DNA from: Rutpela maculata
Lineage: Eukaryota; Arthropoda; Insecta; Coleoptera; Cerambycidae
Length of the DNA: 64,000 bases
Assembly: GCA_936432065.2 (NCBI GenBank)
Contig: OW386292.2
Coordinates: 105,997,396 to 106,061,395 of the forward strand
Reading direction: 5' to 3'
Below are positions 11,849-24,245 of the stretch, piece by piece. Below the pieces are notes generated by a model that worked only from the letters and a program-made list of their open reading frames with translations, searched no databases and had not been told where the DNA came from. A program made the position numbers and the translations under genes. Each line of letters opens with the position of its first letter. Positions within the stretch are counted from its first letter, which is position 1.

Positions 11849-12130
11849 CATGGTGGAGGCGCCGTTGGCTAAATTCCCTTGATCAATTCTCCCTAATTGG
11901 TCAAATAAAACTACGGTTCAGTTTAAACGTTTTTTTATTATTACGGCAATTTATTTCCTTTCAGTTCATTCACTAATATTAAAATAATTCTCACAGGTAC
12001 TGTTAGGTGGCAACTACTGCGTAATTTTCTTTAATCCTTTTCTTTCAGATTAAGGTATTACATTTTTTAGCTAAGTGATAATTGTTTATGTGTGTGAGTG
12101 GGCGTATACAAATCCTCACTTAATCAGCCA

Positions 12131-13428
12131 ATGCCGGTGGAAGGCAGAAGTACTACAAGGTCGGGGGCCAAATTTAAGTTGGTGTTAGCTGAAAATTCGA
12201 CTCATTTCAGCCCCCCTCATAGAAGTACGGAGCAATTTCTGCCTGACCCATTTAGAAGGTCCAGCAACACCCCTAGGTCACCCGAGCAAAGCCCATCTAG
12301 TACACCAACCAAACAGACAACTCGCTTCCCATTCCCCCCCGAGGCGGTAACTGAATACAAACAACCTGCGACACCGAAGCGACCTTCTCCTCCAGAAGAA
12401 TCGACTAGTCCTACCTATTCTGAATCTCAGCAGAATTCAGAAGAAAACTCACGCACTTCGCAAGAGGTAGGCAGCCAAGAGGGACTTCCGAGAGCCAAAG
12501 AACGAACAAAGGTCCAAAACAGAAATATGCCAAACACTACGCTTTCCCAAAGTTTGGCGATGGAGAAAACCCCATCAACACCAAAATTTCTGTGCCCTCC
12601 GACGTTTAACCCAGGCTCAGGAAACGCAACTTTATTAGGCAGTATGAGCGGACAGGGGCGGCTAATGGTTGGACGGACACACTCAAAATAAGCTATTTAG
12701 ACTCGTTTTTAGAAGGAGCAGCAAATTTATGGTTCCAACGTTATGTTAACAAGGAAGAAAACGGACAAAAAGCCTGGCCGGAAATAAAGAGTGATTTTCT
12801 TAAAGAATTTGAGACGGACGATGTAAAGAGAATTCTGGAGAAAAAACTGTATGATAGGAAACAAAAGCCTCGGGAATCTATTAAGGAATACTATTACGAG
12901 CTACAAACACTATTTGGAGAGTACGGCCCTGCTTTTAACTTGAGAGAATTCAAGAAATTTTTCGAAAACGGTATTCGAAGAAATCTCTATCAAAGCTACA
13001 GGCTAGTAGTCGACGATAAAATGGAATGGGAGGATTTCAAAAAAGTAATTAATAAGCTTGAAGATATTTCTCGCCAACCAGCAGAAAACTCAGTAGCCAC
13101 AAACCAAGAGGAAAAGCAAAGTGGCTGCAATTGTGCATGTAGCCGCCAAAACCCCCACAGGAACTACCATGGTCCACAGGTGAACAGTCGCCCATTATTT
13201 CAGAATAGAAACAGTCATCATCAGCACTACTTCCCAAATCGTAAACAAAATCAATTTAATAATTCGCTGTTCAACAATTTTCAATCATTCAATCAGAGTA
13301 ATATTCCTAATACCAGAACCAGAGGTGGCAGACCCAGATGTTATATTTGCAACAGAACAGGCCACTACGCCAATACCTGTAATGAAAGACAAAGGGCATC
13401 CCCAAACGCCAATGGACAACGCAACTAA
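12131..13428 (+). pseudogene. Gypsy gag with zinc knuckle, frameshifted
   Basis: The first ATG in frame is at 12,131 (MPVEGRSTTRSG); the frame is Pro/Ser-rich and closes at 12,691. Near 12,640 the coherent reading moves to another frame: GWTDTLKISYLDSFLEGAA, then WPEIKSDFLKEF and ESIKEYYYELQTLF. This is a standard gag capsid series. The last part, 12,940-13,428, ends with a CCHC knuckle (CYICNRTGHYANTC) that binds packaging RNA in this family. One frame change therefore disrupts an otherwise well-preserved gag. Confidence 0.8.
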
Positions 13429-13499
13429 GCCCCGGCGTCGTCCTCTCCCACAAGGGGGCTACAACGAATAACAGGACTAACATCCTAACAATCTTTGTC

Positions 13500-15455
13500 T
13501 GGGTAAATAACATGCACATAAAGGCAATCCTCGACACAGGGGCCGACCAAAATATCATTACAAGTAATCTTACAAAGAGTTATAACCTGCAGGCAAACTC
13601 AACAAAAAATTTATTGGTTGCTGGAGGGCATAGAATACACCCTAGGAGAAGCCACATTCGACCTGAAAATTGGAAATATAAGGACAAAATGCACAGCCAC
13701 GGTTATTGAAAATTTGCCGGTCCCACTCATACTTGGAATGGAATTTTTGGGAAAACACCATGCAGTAATCGACCTCGACAGGGGCAAAATTACACTTAAA
13801 GATGAGAATCGGAACAATCACCTCATTGTGCCGGAGAAAGAACATTTGTCGAACATGGAAAATAGGCTATCGACGATAAATTACAAAGAAGCCTACCATG
13901 AAGAATCGAGAAAAACAATAAAAAATCTTCTGGAGAGACAGAATATTCCCCTTGCACGCCCAGCGAACATCAACAAAACGAGTCCGACAAGAAAAAGTCC
14001 CGAAGACAAAAATACAGAAGAATTCGGCAAGCCCCTGCAACCACCTGAAGAAGTGGCTTTACCACATCCACCCGTCATTCATCTCAATTATATTCAAGGC
14101 AGCTACAAAGAAGGGTCTTTGGAAAGTAAACCGCATAAGGTTCAAATAGAAGATGACATCGTCTTGGAGCCACATACCCCTTATATGATAATAGTAAAAA
14201 TAAGTAACCCTCTAAATGAGGCAGACCTGAAGCACGCAGAATTCTTCGAAAATGAGAATTTTCTGGTGCCCAGGAGATTGTTATGGATGGAACCGACAAT
14301 AAAATCTAGTGAAAAAATTTCTATGAAAATTATGAACAAAGGGCCTAATAAAATTAAAATTTTTAGAAACTCCACAATCGGGTTTATAGTTTGCAGCCCA
14401 TCAGTCACTAAAGATGAAGATGCCTTACTTCTATATATTGAAGATTCCCAAAATCCCGAGGATATTGTTACAACGACCATAACTTGGAGCACTTGGAACA
14501 AGGGAAATTTAAAGATAATTTGGAAAAGTTGCTCACTAAGTACGAGGATGTGTTTTCGAAATCTATGAAAACCATGGGACTTACAAACCTAACGGAACAC
14601 AAAATCGACGTTGGAAACACAGAACCAATCAAAAGTAGACCATACAGGGTGTCACAGAAAGAACGGGAAATTATCAATAACCAAATAAAAGAAATGTTAG
14701 AAAGCAATGTGATAAGACCCTGCCACTCATCATGGTCAAGTCCGGTGGTTCTTGTTAAAAAGAAGGATGGTCAAACAAGATTCTGTGTGGACTATAGAAA
14801 ACTAAATAATGTAACAAAGAAGTCTACATATCCCATCCCAAACATAGATGACATCCTAACCTATCTAGGGGACGCAAAATACTTCACCACGTTGGATATG
14901 TTTAGCGGATATTGGCAAGTAAAAATTGAAGAGGAATCAAAGCAATACACAGCATTCGTCGCCCAAGGTCATGGTCTATACGAATTTAATGTTTTAAGTT
15001 TTGGTTTGTGCAACGCCCCCGCTACTTTTCAAGAATTAGCAGACAAAGTTTTTAATGGTATGAAATGGAAAGATGTCCTGATCTACCTTGATGATATAAT
15101 CGTGTTTTCAAATACACTGGAGGAACATCTCCTAAAGTTGGAAAGGGTCTTCCAACGTCTAAGGGAAGCTGGATTAACACTAAAACCCAGTAAATGTGTG
15201 TACGTTAAAACGGAAGTAAAAATCCTAGGACATATAGTAAGCAGAAACGGAGTAGCCCCAGACGAAGAAAAATTAGCAGCCATTAAAAATTTTCCAGAAC
15301 CAAAGACGGTCAAAAATGTGCAGAGCTTCATTGGTCTTTGTAATTATTACCGAAAATTTATTCAAAATTTTTCTATTATAGCCAGGCCACTACACCTAGT
15401 CACGAAGGAAGAAACAGGCTTTATTTGGGAAAAGGCACAACAAGGAAGCCTTTGA
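13500..15455 (+). pseudogene. Gypsy protease and reverse transcriptase, frameshifted
   Basis: The protease box IKAILDTGADQNIIT lies at about 13,515-13,560, and the fold closes with VPLILGMEFLG (about 13,720) in another frame. After a further frame change near 14,480 the RT reads through to 15,455. Its landmarks are CVDYRKLNNVTKKSTYPIP, TTLDMFSGYWQV (motif A), FNVLSFGLCNAPATFQ (motif B), LIYLDDIIVFS (YLDD) and FIGLCNYYRKFI. Catalytic residues are present. The RT frame ends prematurely at 15,455 because of an apparent single extra base near 15,440. Confidence 0.85.
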
Positions 15456-17215
15456 AACATTGAAGGAAAAATTATTATCGGCACCAGTTCTACAACATTT
15501 CAACCCAAGCAAAGGTTGCGAACTAAGAGTAGATGGCAGCACAATCGGTATTGGCAGAATACTGTTACAAGAGGATGAAGAAGGTCGAGCCCATCCCATC
15601 GCCTACATGAGCAGAAGTCTTTCCAAAGCAGAGAAGAATTACACTATTACCGAGCTCGAAGCGCTTGCAGCCATATGGGCACTTGGTTACCTACGTCACT
15701 TAATCTATGGAAGGCCTGTTAAGATAGTGAGCGATCACCATGCCCCGTGTTGGATTCGCTCTCTGAAGGATCCCACCGGCAGGCTCGCAAGATGGTCTCT
15801 CAAACTCTCGGAGTACGACTATACGATAGTTCACAAAAGTGGATCAGCACATGTTGACGCCGACTGTTTATCGAGAAACCCAGTACTTGGAAGTAATGAT
15901 ACAAATGGCGATATGGAAGATGTTCCAATATTCCTTACTACAACAGAAGAAATCTCGAATGCACAGCAACAAGATAAAGAACTCGAATGACTCATGGAAG
16001 CAATCAGAAACCCAGCAAATGCACCTATAGCAGTTGCGAGGAGGGCAAAAAACTTTCGCCTTCTTAACAACGTGTTATACAAAGTCAATCCCTCACCAGA
16101 AGGACTAAAAAATCTATTAGTGATACCAAAAAAGTTGGTAGGCGAAATACTCTTTTCCCACCACGCAGAGCCATTATCTGGGCATCTAGGAGTTGCCAAG
16201 ACTACACAAAGTGAAAAGTAGATACTATTGGGCAAAGCTACAAAAAGAAGTGGAGAAATTTGTGAAAGGTTGTGAAGATTGCCAAGCCAGAAAGGGGCAG
16301 AAAAACAAAAAACCGGTTGGTCTTTTGCAACCAATACCTGTTGGAACACCATTTGAGAAAGTGGGAATGGATATTCTTGGACCATTTAGACGAAGTAGGA
16401 ATGGGAAAACCGTTATCATCGTAGCAACCGACTACGCCACCAGATGGGCCGAAACAGAAGCGTTACCATCAGGAAAGGCTGGACCAGTTGCAAAGTTCAT
16501 ATTGGAAAAAATAATTACAAGACATGGTGCACCTAAACAATTGCTAAGTGACCGCGGTAAAACTTTTCGTTCCGAAATAGTTCGGGAACTGCTAAAAAGT
16601 ATGGGAACAGTTAGCCAATTTACAACGGCATATCACCCATCGTGCAATGGATTAACGGAACGTCTAAACAAGACGCTGGCAGACATGCTATCAATTTACA
16701 CTAACACCACGCAAACAGACTGGGACGAATATCTACCACACGTGACGTTTGCCTATAATACTGCACAACAGGACACGACAAAATTCTCCCCTTTCATGCT
16801 GGTTTATGGAAGAGAACCCACCCTTCCAACAGAGGCCAGCCTTATGGAGCCAACAGAAAACCTAGATGCACAAAAGATTAGGGACAGAGCACTAGCTGTC
16901 CGTAATTTAGCTGTCCAGAATATTCAGGAATGACAGGGCAAGGATAAAACAAGGTATGATGGCAAGCATAGAAAAATGGAATATAAAAAAGGCGACAAGG
17001 TAAAAGTATTCACTCCAGTAAGAAATGTAGGACGGTCGGAAAAACTGCTACTTCGATGGTTTGGGCCGTATTATGTAAAGAAAAATGTCGGGGAGGTGGA
17101 ATATGAAATACAAAAGGGCCCAACGAACAAGTCAAAAAAGGAAATCGTACATGTGAGTAGAATTTTGCCATATAACGATCCATGGACCCCGGAAGTAGTA
17201 CCAATACCGGATTAA
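15440..17215 (+). pseudogene. Gypsy RNase H and integrase, with in-frame TGA codons
   Basis: RNase H starts KEKLLSAPVLQHF and contains LRVDGSTIGIGRIL, TITELEALAAIWAL and VSDHHAPCW. The integrase has a zinc-binding HHCC domain (SHHAEPLSGHLG, later CEDCQ) and a DDE core: MDILGPF, LLSDRGKTFRSE and CNGLTERLNK. The C-terminal domain is 16,976-17,215 (YKKGDKVKVF, LLRWFGPYYV). In-frame TGA codons at 15,988-15,990 and 16,931-16,933 both fall where relatives commonly have Arg, so CGA-to-TGA transitions are likely. A one-base change near 16,205 splits the zinc domain. Confidence 0.85.
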
Positions 17216-18911
17216 AATTAACTAATATTTTTTTTAGCTAGTTGTAATAATTAAGTTTAATAGCACCTAAGTTTTTCTTTTAGTATGTACATATATTTTT
17301 TCCCATTATTTTAAGGTATTAAATGTTCTTTATTGCGCAGGTTTCTCCCTATTTCGCCTAATTACGCCTAATCTCGACAAATGCCAGGGGCAACCGAGAA
17401 GAGGAGGATCCTAAGGACCTGTGTGAATGCAGCTTTTTATTGTAGGTATTTATATGTATTTGCTGCGAGTCACGAGTAATTGAGTGCAAATATGCAATTA
17501 TGTGTTATTTTCCCAGAGAAGTTGTATTGTAAGTACTTATGAGTGTAAACTGTAAGTCACGTGTGGAGATGTATGATTTCCCCAAAGAGTGAAGTTGGAT
17601 GTTGTTGTTAATATGATGATTTCTTTTCTACATGTTTATTGGAATAACGGTACGTACCATGTTTATTATTGGGTTTTTTATGCTAAAGTTATCGTAAAAA
17701 CTTTAGATGAAAAATCAAGTAATTTACAAAAGATTTCAAGCAAGTTAGTCACGAATATGTGACTGTTTAAAACAAAAATGAGCGCCGCTACATGACGCGT
17801 AGCGAGGAAAATGGGAAATCGAAGGAATTAAAGTAATGCACATAATATATTAGGATCATGGGTAGGGATTCTAGATACTTTTGGCTGATGTGCGTATCAG
17901 TACACGCATGTATAGGGGCATTTGTTCAGTACAAGATATATCTCAAATTGGTATTAAATTTTGGGAAAAGAGGAATAACAAAAAATAGGAGCTCCTGCGT
18001 AGTTAGGTATTTTTAAGTTTGCGTAGTATTAAGGATTATTTTGTTTTATGTTAGGCTTCAATTAGAATATATTGTTTTTTAATTGTTCTTTATGACAAAA
18101 TTGTAATTAACTGTCCGTTTTATTTGTTTCACGCCCCACAAATGAGAGACCACACACCGAAGCACACACTCTGTAGCATGCTGTACCCCACGGACAGGAT
18201 CCATCTATCGGCGTCTAACAGTGGTGATAAGGGTATCTCTTTCTCTAAGGAGGATGTAGCTCGAAAACTCAACGTCACCAAGCAAACCAGATAGTCGGCG
18301 AAGTACCACAAGCATCTGAAAATCATCCCTAAGGAACCAATTGTCACAAAGTGCAGACGATAAATGATGGAAAAATGTAGTCGGGTCTTGGCACCTGGAG
18401 GGGCCAGACCATAGCAGATTGTTTTGAGGACTGCAAAACTACCTCTGCTACACACAACATCCCAACATCTCCATTTGGCAACTTCCACATTTTTTTCTTG
18501 CCATACATTTCGATGTCCTTTCCCAAAAAAGGCTAGATTTCTTGGTTGGTTTTCAAGGTAAACCATGTACTTCCCGTCCTTTTTCGCCATAGTCAAAAAC
18601 CTTATAAAAAGATACCCTTAAACCCCGTGCCACCCAGCCATGGTCCTGGCACTACTTCACCCCATAGGCGGAGAGACGTCCAGCGACGGTATGGAGTCAA
18701 GTCCACCGAGGATCAACCGCTAGATCAGGGTTATAACAGACACTAGAACCAGTGACATCAGTGACAGTGTGATTCAGAACTTAATGGGTGTGTGCTTGAA
18801 AAACAGTAAGTGTGTTGGAACTCTCAAAGACTTAATTATATTAGATTAGGTAATTTTAGGTAAATTAGAGTTTTAAAAGCTGGGGTCCAGCTTTCAAGGA
18901 CAGGGGGTTTG
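17216..18911 (+). other. Non-coding 3' internal region of the gypsy element
   Basis: The 1.7 kb between the integrase stop and the 3' LTR has no envelope-like open frame, no signal peptide and no transmembrane series. A short plus-strand stretch near 18,185-18,290 (GDKGISFSKEDVARKLNVT) looks helix-turn-helix-like but is too short and broken to call. The long minus frame at 18,596-18,129 has no family features. Confidence 0.5.
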
Positions 18912-19378
18912 TGTCAAACCTAATTTCTGATTTAATTTATTAATATAAAATCGTAAAAATAGAAATAAATAATTCATAACTAGCTTGCATAATAATATTT
19001 TAAATTATTGTTTTGGTTCAATACCATTATAATGCACGTATCATATACTGCTGAGTCAACAAGGTTCTATTTAGTAAATAAAGTTAACATTGAACTGTAA
19101 ACGAAATGTATCATCTACCTGGGTATTTAAACGAAAATGTAAACAATGACGGGGGAGTCTACGCGGGCACCGAAAGGGAGGCACTGCCTTCTGTCCTTTG
19201 AAAGCCCTTCAGTAACCACGTTGTGTCGTGGATTTGGATATTGTGTTTGTGATATTTTTTGTAAGTATAGTGTTTTGTTTTATTGTTGTTATTAAATAAA
19301 TATTGTTTGTTGAAGTGAGTGGATTTAATTTGTCGTTTCAGTTCAGATATTCGGGTTGAGCACGTTTTAGGCGTGACA
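18912..19378 (+). repeat. 3' LTR of the gypsy element
   Basis: This is a direct repeat of the 5' LTR with about seven substitutions. It is preceded by the G-rich AAGGACAGGGGG tract and followed by the second copy of the TTAT target duplication. Confidence 0.93.
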
Positions 19379-19500
19379 TTATTTCTCAGTATCTGAGAAT
19401 CATAATTACCAATAAAATTGAAAAATGATTGTGTTAAATTACTAGTTAGAGTTTTACCAAAAATGGTGTATTCAATGAAAGGTCGTGCCAGTTTTGTTGG
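19379..19500 (-). pseudogene. Upstream part of the HECT-like fragment, split by the gypsy element
   Basis: The minus strand gives RPFIEYTIFGKTLTSNLTQ and FNFIGNYDSQIL. Across the gypsy insertion, at the TTAT duplication, the coding sense continues at 11,381 with VDMEELLDVLDSLECKQIVI. The continuity of sense across the target site shows the two parts were one coding region before insertion. Assignment to the HECT-like protein depends on the better-preserved motifs at 10,890-11,140. Confidence 0.4.
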
Positions 19501-19519
19501 AAAATACTTTGCTTGTGTA

Positions 19520-20290
19520 TAGACAGTTGGAACACACTTTTAATATACCTAATGACAACATTTCTTCCCATTTACGCAAGTAAGCGTAAATGGGAAGAAA
19601 TCTCAATTAAAGATAAAAATGCTCCTAAAATCAACCGATTTACCGATTTTTTGAAAAGCAGGTGTAACTTATTAGAAGCACTGAACACTGGCGATTCGAA
19701 CCCAAGTAAGGCAGGAATTAAGTCTATCTCGAATAATAATAATAAAAGAAATACGGAAAATGTGTCTTGCTTTGCATCTCAGAACCTTGTGTATATTCTG
19801 CAAGGGTACACATTTTATTAATAATTGTTTGAATTTTAAAAAATTATTAACTAGTGAACGATATGCAAAAATAAAAGAATTAAGGGCATGCACTAATTGC
19901 TTAAGAGCAGGGCATACGAACCTACAGTGTAGGTAAAGTACTTGTCGGAAATGTGATAAACGGCATAATACTATTTTATGTTTGAAAGATGATAACGTAT
20001 ATTCAGATTCTAACACTTCATCGCAAGTTAAGTTCGCTGCAGATGAAGATCGTGAAACGCAAGCATCGTCAGCTAATTTCAGTGTGGTAAGTGCGCAATC
20101 AACACTCGAACAAGAACCAATTGTGCTTTTAGCAACTGCGCTTATTTACATAAAGGATCATAAGGGAAATTGTATCGAAGCAAGAGCGTTACTAGATGTA
20201 GGTAGTCAGTCCTCCTTTATGACAACCGAACTTTATAAGAAACTAGGTCTACATGGGTCTAAAGCTTCTCTACCGGTAATTAATTATTAA
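19520..20290 (+). pseudogene. BEL/Pao retrotransposon gag-protease fragment
   Basis: Plus-strand frames encode SWNTLLIYLMT and KRKWEEISIKDKNAPKINR with FLKSRCNLLEAL, a gag segment typical of BEL/Pao. Next come Cys/His knuckles near 19,900-19,960 (RACTNCLRAGH, CRKCDKRHNTILC). The last frame (19,982-20,290) holds EARALLDVGSQSSFMTTELYKKLGL, an aspartic-protease box of the D-x-GSQ type used by BEL/Pao. The element is cut off by the TA microsatellite; no RT, integrase or LTR is present. Confidence 0.75.
19560..19601. repeat. Perfect 18-bp inverted repeat with 6-nt loop
   Basis: ATTTCTTCCCATTTACGC (19,560-19,577) is followed by AAGTAA and its exact reverse complement (19,584-19,601). It sits inside the BEL/Pao gag frame. 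Confidence 0.85.
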
Positions 20291-20299
20291 TTGTCCTCC

Positions 20300-21599
<1,300 letters not shown>

Positions 21600-21600
<1 letters not shown>

Positions 21601-22245
21601 ATAAAAGAGATCCAAACTTCATAAAAAAAACAAAGGAAGTGGTTATGAAATGTACTTTTATTAAAATCATTCATTGATAAAAAATGAAGGTATTAATTAA
21701 CAAAAATTTCCAGCCAGATAAGTTTTAATAGACAGAAATCTCGAACTTCAGTAAAAAAAAAAACGGTGTTATAAAATGTATGTTTATTAAAAATAATAAT
21801 TTATGTGTCAGATATTAATTAACAACAATTTCCAGCCAGACAGGTTTAAATAGATAGATTAAAAGGGGACGGTAGCTCAGTGATTTAGCGCGTCTAGCTT
21901 GCATACTGGCGTACCTAGCGATGCAGGTTCAATCCCTGCTCATCGCGAAATAATTTTAATTATAAAATTATCCTCAAGAAGTGGTTCGGACTCCATTATA
22001 AGCTGTAGGGCCTCGTTTCTCTTTACATAACACAAAATCATTCTGGATTTTCAAGGAGTTACTTCGGTGACTTGAGAAAGCGGTTAAGAAAACATTTTTA
22101 AGAGGAGATATCAAACTTCATTTTAAAACAAAAATCAAGAAGGTATTATGAAGTGGACTTTCATGAAAAAAATAATTTATAGTAAAAGGTCTGTCAGATG
22201 TTAATTAATAAAAATTGTCAGCCAGACAAATTTTTTCAAAGATGA
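21600..22245. repeat. Three copies of a roughly 125-bp repeat, the last separated by a SINE
   Basis: Copies begin near 21,606, 21,737 and 22,103. Each runs from an AAACTTCA or GAACTTCAG start through AAATGTA or AAGTGGA and TTATTAAAA to TTAATTAA(C/T)AAnAATT(T/G)(C/T)CAGCCAGA(C/T)A. Copies 1 and 2 are adjacent. Copy 3 follows the tRNA-like insertion. No coding potential is seen. Confidence 0.65.
21861..22097 (+). mobile_element. tRNA-derived SINE-like insertion
   Basis: GGACGGTAGCTCAGTGATTT provides a pol III A-box-like block, and GGTTCAATCCCTGC, about 45 nt on, provides a B box. The 5' and 3' ends of the tRNA-like part do not pair into a proper acceptor stem and the anticodon region is unclear, so it is not a functional tRNA gene. 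It interrupts the 125-bp repeat array, which sets its approximate borders. Confidence 0.6.
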
Positions 22246-23323
22246 TAAATTGTGTAAATTTCAAGCAGGTGTTTTAAAAAGTAAATTCATGTTTTTTTAA
22301 GCTAATTTCAGAAATTCATTAAAAATAGCTGTTGGGGCCCTTGCCTGACATTATTGGCAGTTTAACAAATTTTCCTCTTGTTCTTCGCTACTACTTGCTG
22401 TAATATCATGTGGACTCCTAATGGTGGTTCGTGTGTGGACTGTATGGTTATTAATTGAGCTCTGCTCAAAATACTATATTGAAGTCTCAAAATTATTGAC
22501 TAATTTTTATATGGCGTATGCTTGGTTATTTTTTTATATTAAAGTACAGTCAGTAATTATATAGCGGGTTAGCACTAGATAGCTAACACCTAAAACTAAA
22601 CAATAGCAGTTTATACATTTTTTCTAGTCTGGCGGGCATTGTATGTTTCCAACTATTTTCACCTTTGTAATTTGAGGCGTTCAATTTGGTACCATTTTGT
22701 GCCATGGGAGCTGAGATTATAACTTGGAAATTACTTTATTCATACACATAATATAGTGACTACCTACCTCCTTAACCTGATCATAAAATGGCAATGGGAT
22801 TATATTGTTGAGGGAATTCGGGAAAAGATTGTTTCTTTGAAATGTATGACCATCAAATGTAAAAGAAATGAAAAAGTGTGTTTACTGTATGCCATTTCCT
22901 AAATAAATATAAGGTAATTGATCCTACGAGGATTCCTTTTCGCGGTATTTTACTAAAGATATGTAATGGGTAAATTAAGTAGTCTAGGAATATAGATAAG
23001 TTTTTCACGTTAAATTTTCAATAATATAAGTCAAAGGTAACTATTAAGTAATAAATAAATGCTTCTTATTTTATTTTAATTCGATGATTATTATTATTAA
23101 AAAAGTTATAAAATTTTCATTCTGAGCGCGCGGAATTTTACTAGCCAAAGGTTAGGGTATACTGCTCCGTCTGTTTCCTATTACACTGCAACAAATTCAC
23201 AATGCTTTTTAATTACACAGGTTCACAAAAAAAATTGATGAATTTACATTGATTAGAGTATGTGCACCTTATGTTTTCGGGTAGGCTGAGTCATAGTCTG
23301 AAGTCCGTTTTGTTACAATAGAC
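22246..23323. other. AT-rich stretch without recognised features
   Basis: No gene-like frame or repeat family was recognised. The last eight bases (CAATAGAC, 23,316-23,323) are the left target duplication of the following hAT element. Confidence 0.4.
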
Positions 23324-24245
23324 TAGGGATGCAACGGATAGTGTTTTGGCCGGATACCGAATACCGGATATCCGGCGTACTTCTTGTACCGGATACCAGA
23401 TATCCGGCCAACTATCCGGCTTACATTGAAAGTTGGATTGAAAACACGTTTTGGCAACATCGACGACCAAAAATACTTACTGGCAACTCTTCTAGACCTC
23501 AGATTTAAAACCAATTTTTTTGATAAGAATTATGCTAAAATATCCCGTCAAATTATTCTGCTGGAGGATTAAAAAAATAGTTGTGATGATTCATACTCAA
23601 GCAGTGATAGTGAAAGTGGTACTTCTCCTTCCAGTAAACAAAGTAAGAGAAACCCGGATAATGTTACTGCTGATATTCAAAACACTTTCTGGGACTGTTT
23701 TGAGGAAGTTGTGAAAAAAATAGTAGTTTTGGAGAAAAGTTCAATGGCCAGGGAGATTGATTATTATTTGAAAGGAGCACGGATTCATAGAAATAGTGAC
23801 CCTTACGCATGGTGGTGTACTAACTCTAATCAGTATATACTTTTGTCAAAGTTTGTAAAAATATATCTTTCAGCTCCTTGAAGCAGTGTAAGTCTTGAAG
23901 CAGTGTAAGCAGTCTTTTCAGAAGCTGGCAACGTATACCAAAAGAAACGCAATCGTCTACTACCCCTCTAAACGCTGAAAAACTCGTCTTTATTCACCAT
24001 AATTTACCATCGGTAAACTTTAAGTATTAATTTAGTAACTAATCTATAGATATTTCCAGTTTGTAGTAATAATTGTAATGCAGGATGTGAAAAATAATGA
24101 AACCGTTTCATTATTTATACCACTTTTTTTTAACTATCCGGTTTTGGCCGGATATCAGGTCACTATCCGGTGCCCAGTCGGATAGTAATAAAGTGGCTAG
24201 ATAGGCCGGATACCGGATAGTAACCGGATATCCGTTGCATCTCTA
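23324..24245 (+). mobile_element. hAT transposon, internally deleted, with transposase C-terminus
   Basis: The termini are TAGGGATGCAACGGATA on the left and the inverted TAGAGATGCAACGGATA on the right. The flanks carry a perfect 8-bp target duplication CAATAGAC (23,316-23,323 and 24,246-24,253), diagnostic of hAT insertion. Inside, plus-strand frames give LLATLLDLRFKTNFFD (23,480-23,530), then YYLKGARI and DPYAWWCTN (about 23,760-23,820), then a broken SVSLEAV/VFSEAGN/KRNRLLP dimerisation block (about 23,890-23,975). The N-terminal BED finger and first catalytic region are missing, so this copy is non-autonomous. Both subterminal regions are full of CCGGATA/TATCCGG boxes, likely transposase-binding sites. 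Confidence 0.9.

Larger units (their letters stand above)
11382..19378 (+). mobile_element. Ty3/gypsy LTR retrotransposon, recent but frame-broken
   Basis: Two 467-bp direct LTRs (11,382-11,848 and 18,912-19,378) begin TGTCAAACC and end GGCGTGACA. They are flanked by a 4-bp target duplication TTAT (11,378-11,381 and 19,379-19,382). By eye the LTRs differ at about seven positions (about 98.5 percent identity), so insertion was fairly recent. The internal region reads gag, protease, RT, RNase H, integrase on the plus strand. A G-rich polypurine-like tract (AAGGACAGGGGG) lies just before the 3' LTR. A possible primer-binding site starts TGGTGGAGGCGCC at 11,851. Several one-base frame changes and two in-frame TGA codons make this copy non-autonomous. 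Confidence 0.9.

Noticed and set aside
18129..18596. 155-residue minus-strand frame inside the gypsy element
   Set aside because: It is antisense to the element, without motifs, in the non-coding 3' internal region.
21867..21946. Functional tRNA gene
   Set aside because: A and B boxes are present, but the acceptor stem does not pair and the anticodon arm is unclear. Context fits a SINE.
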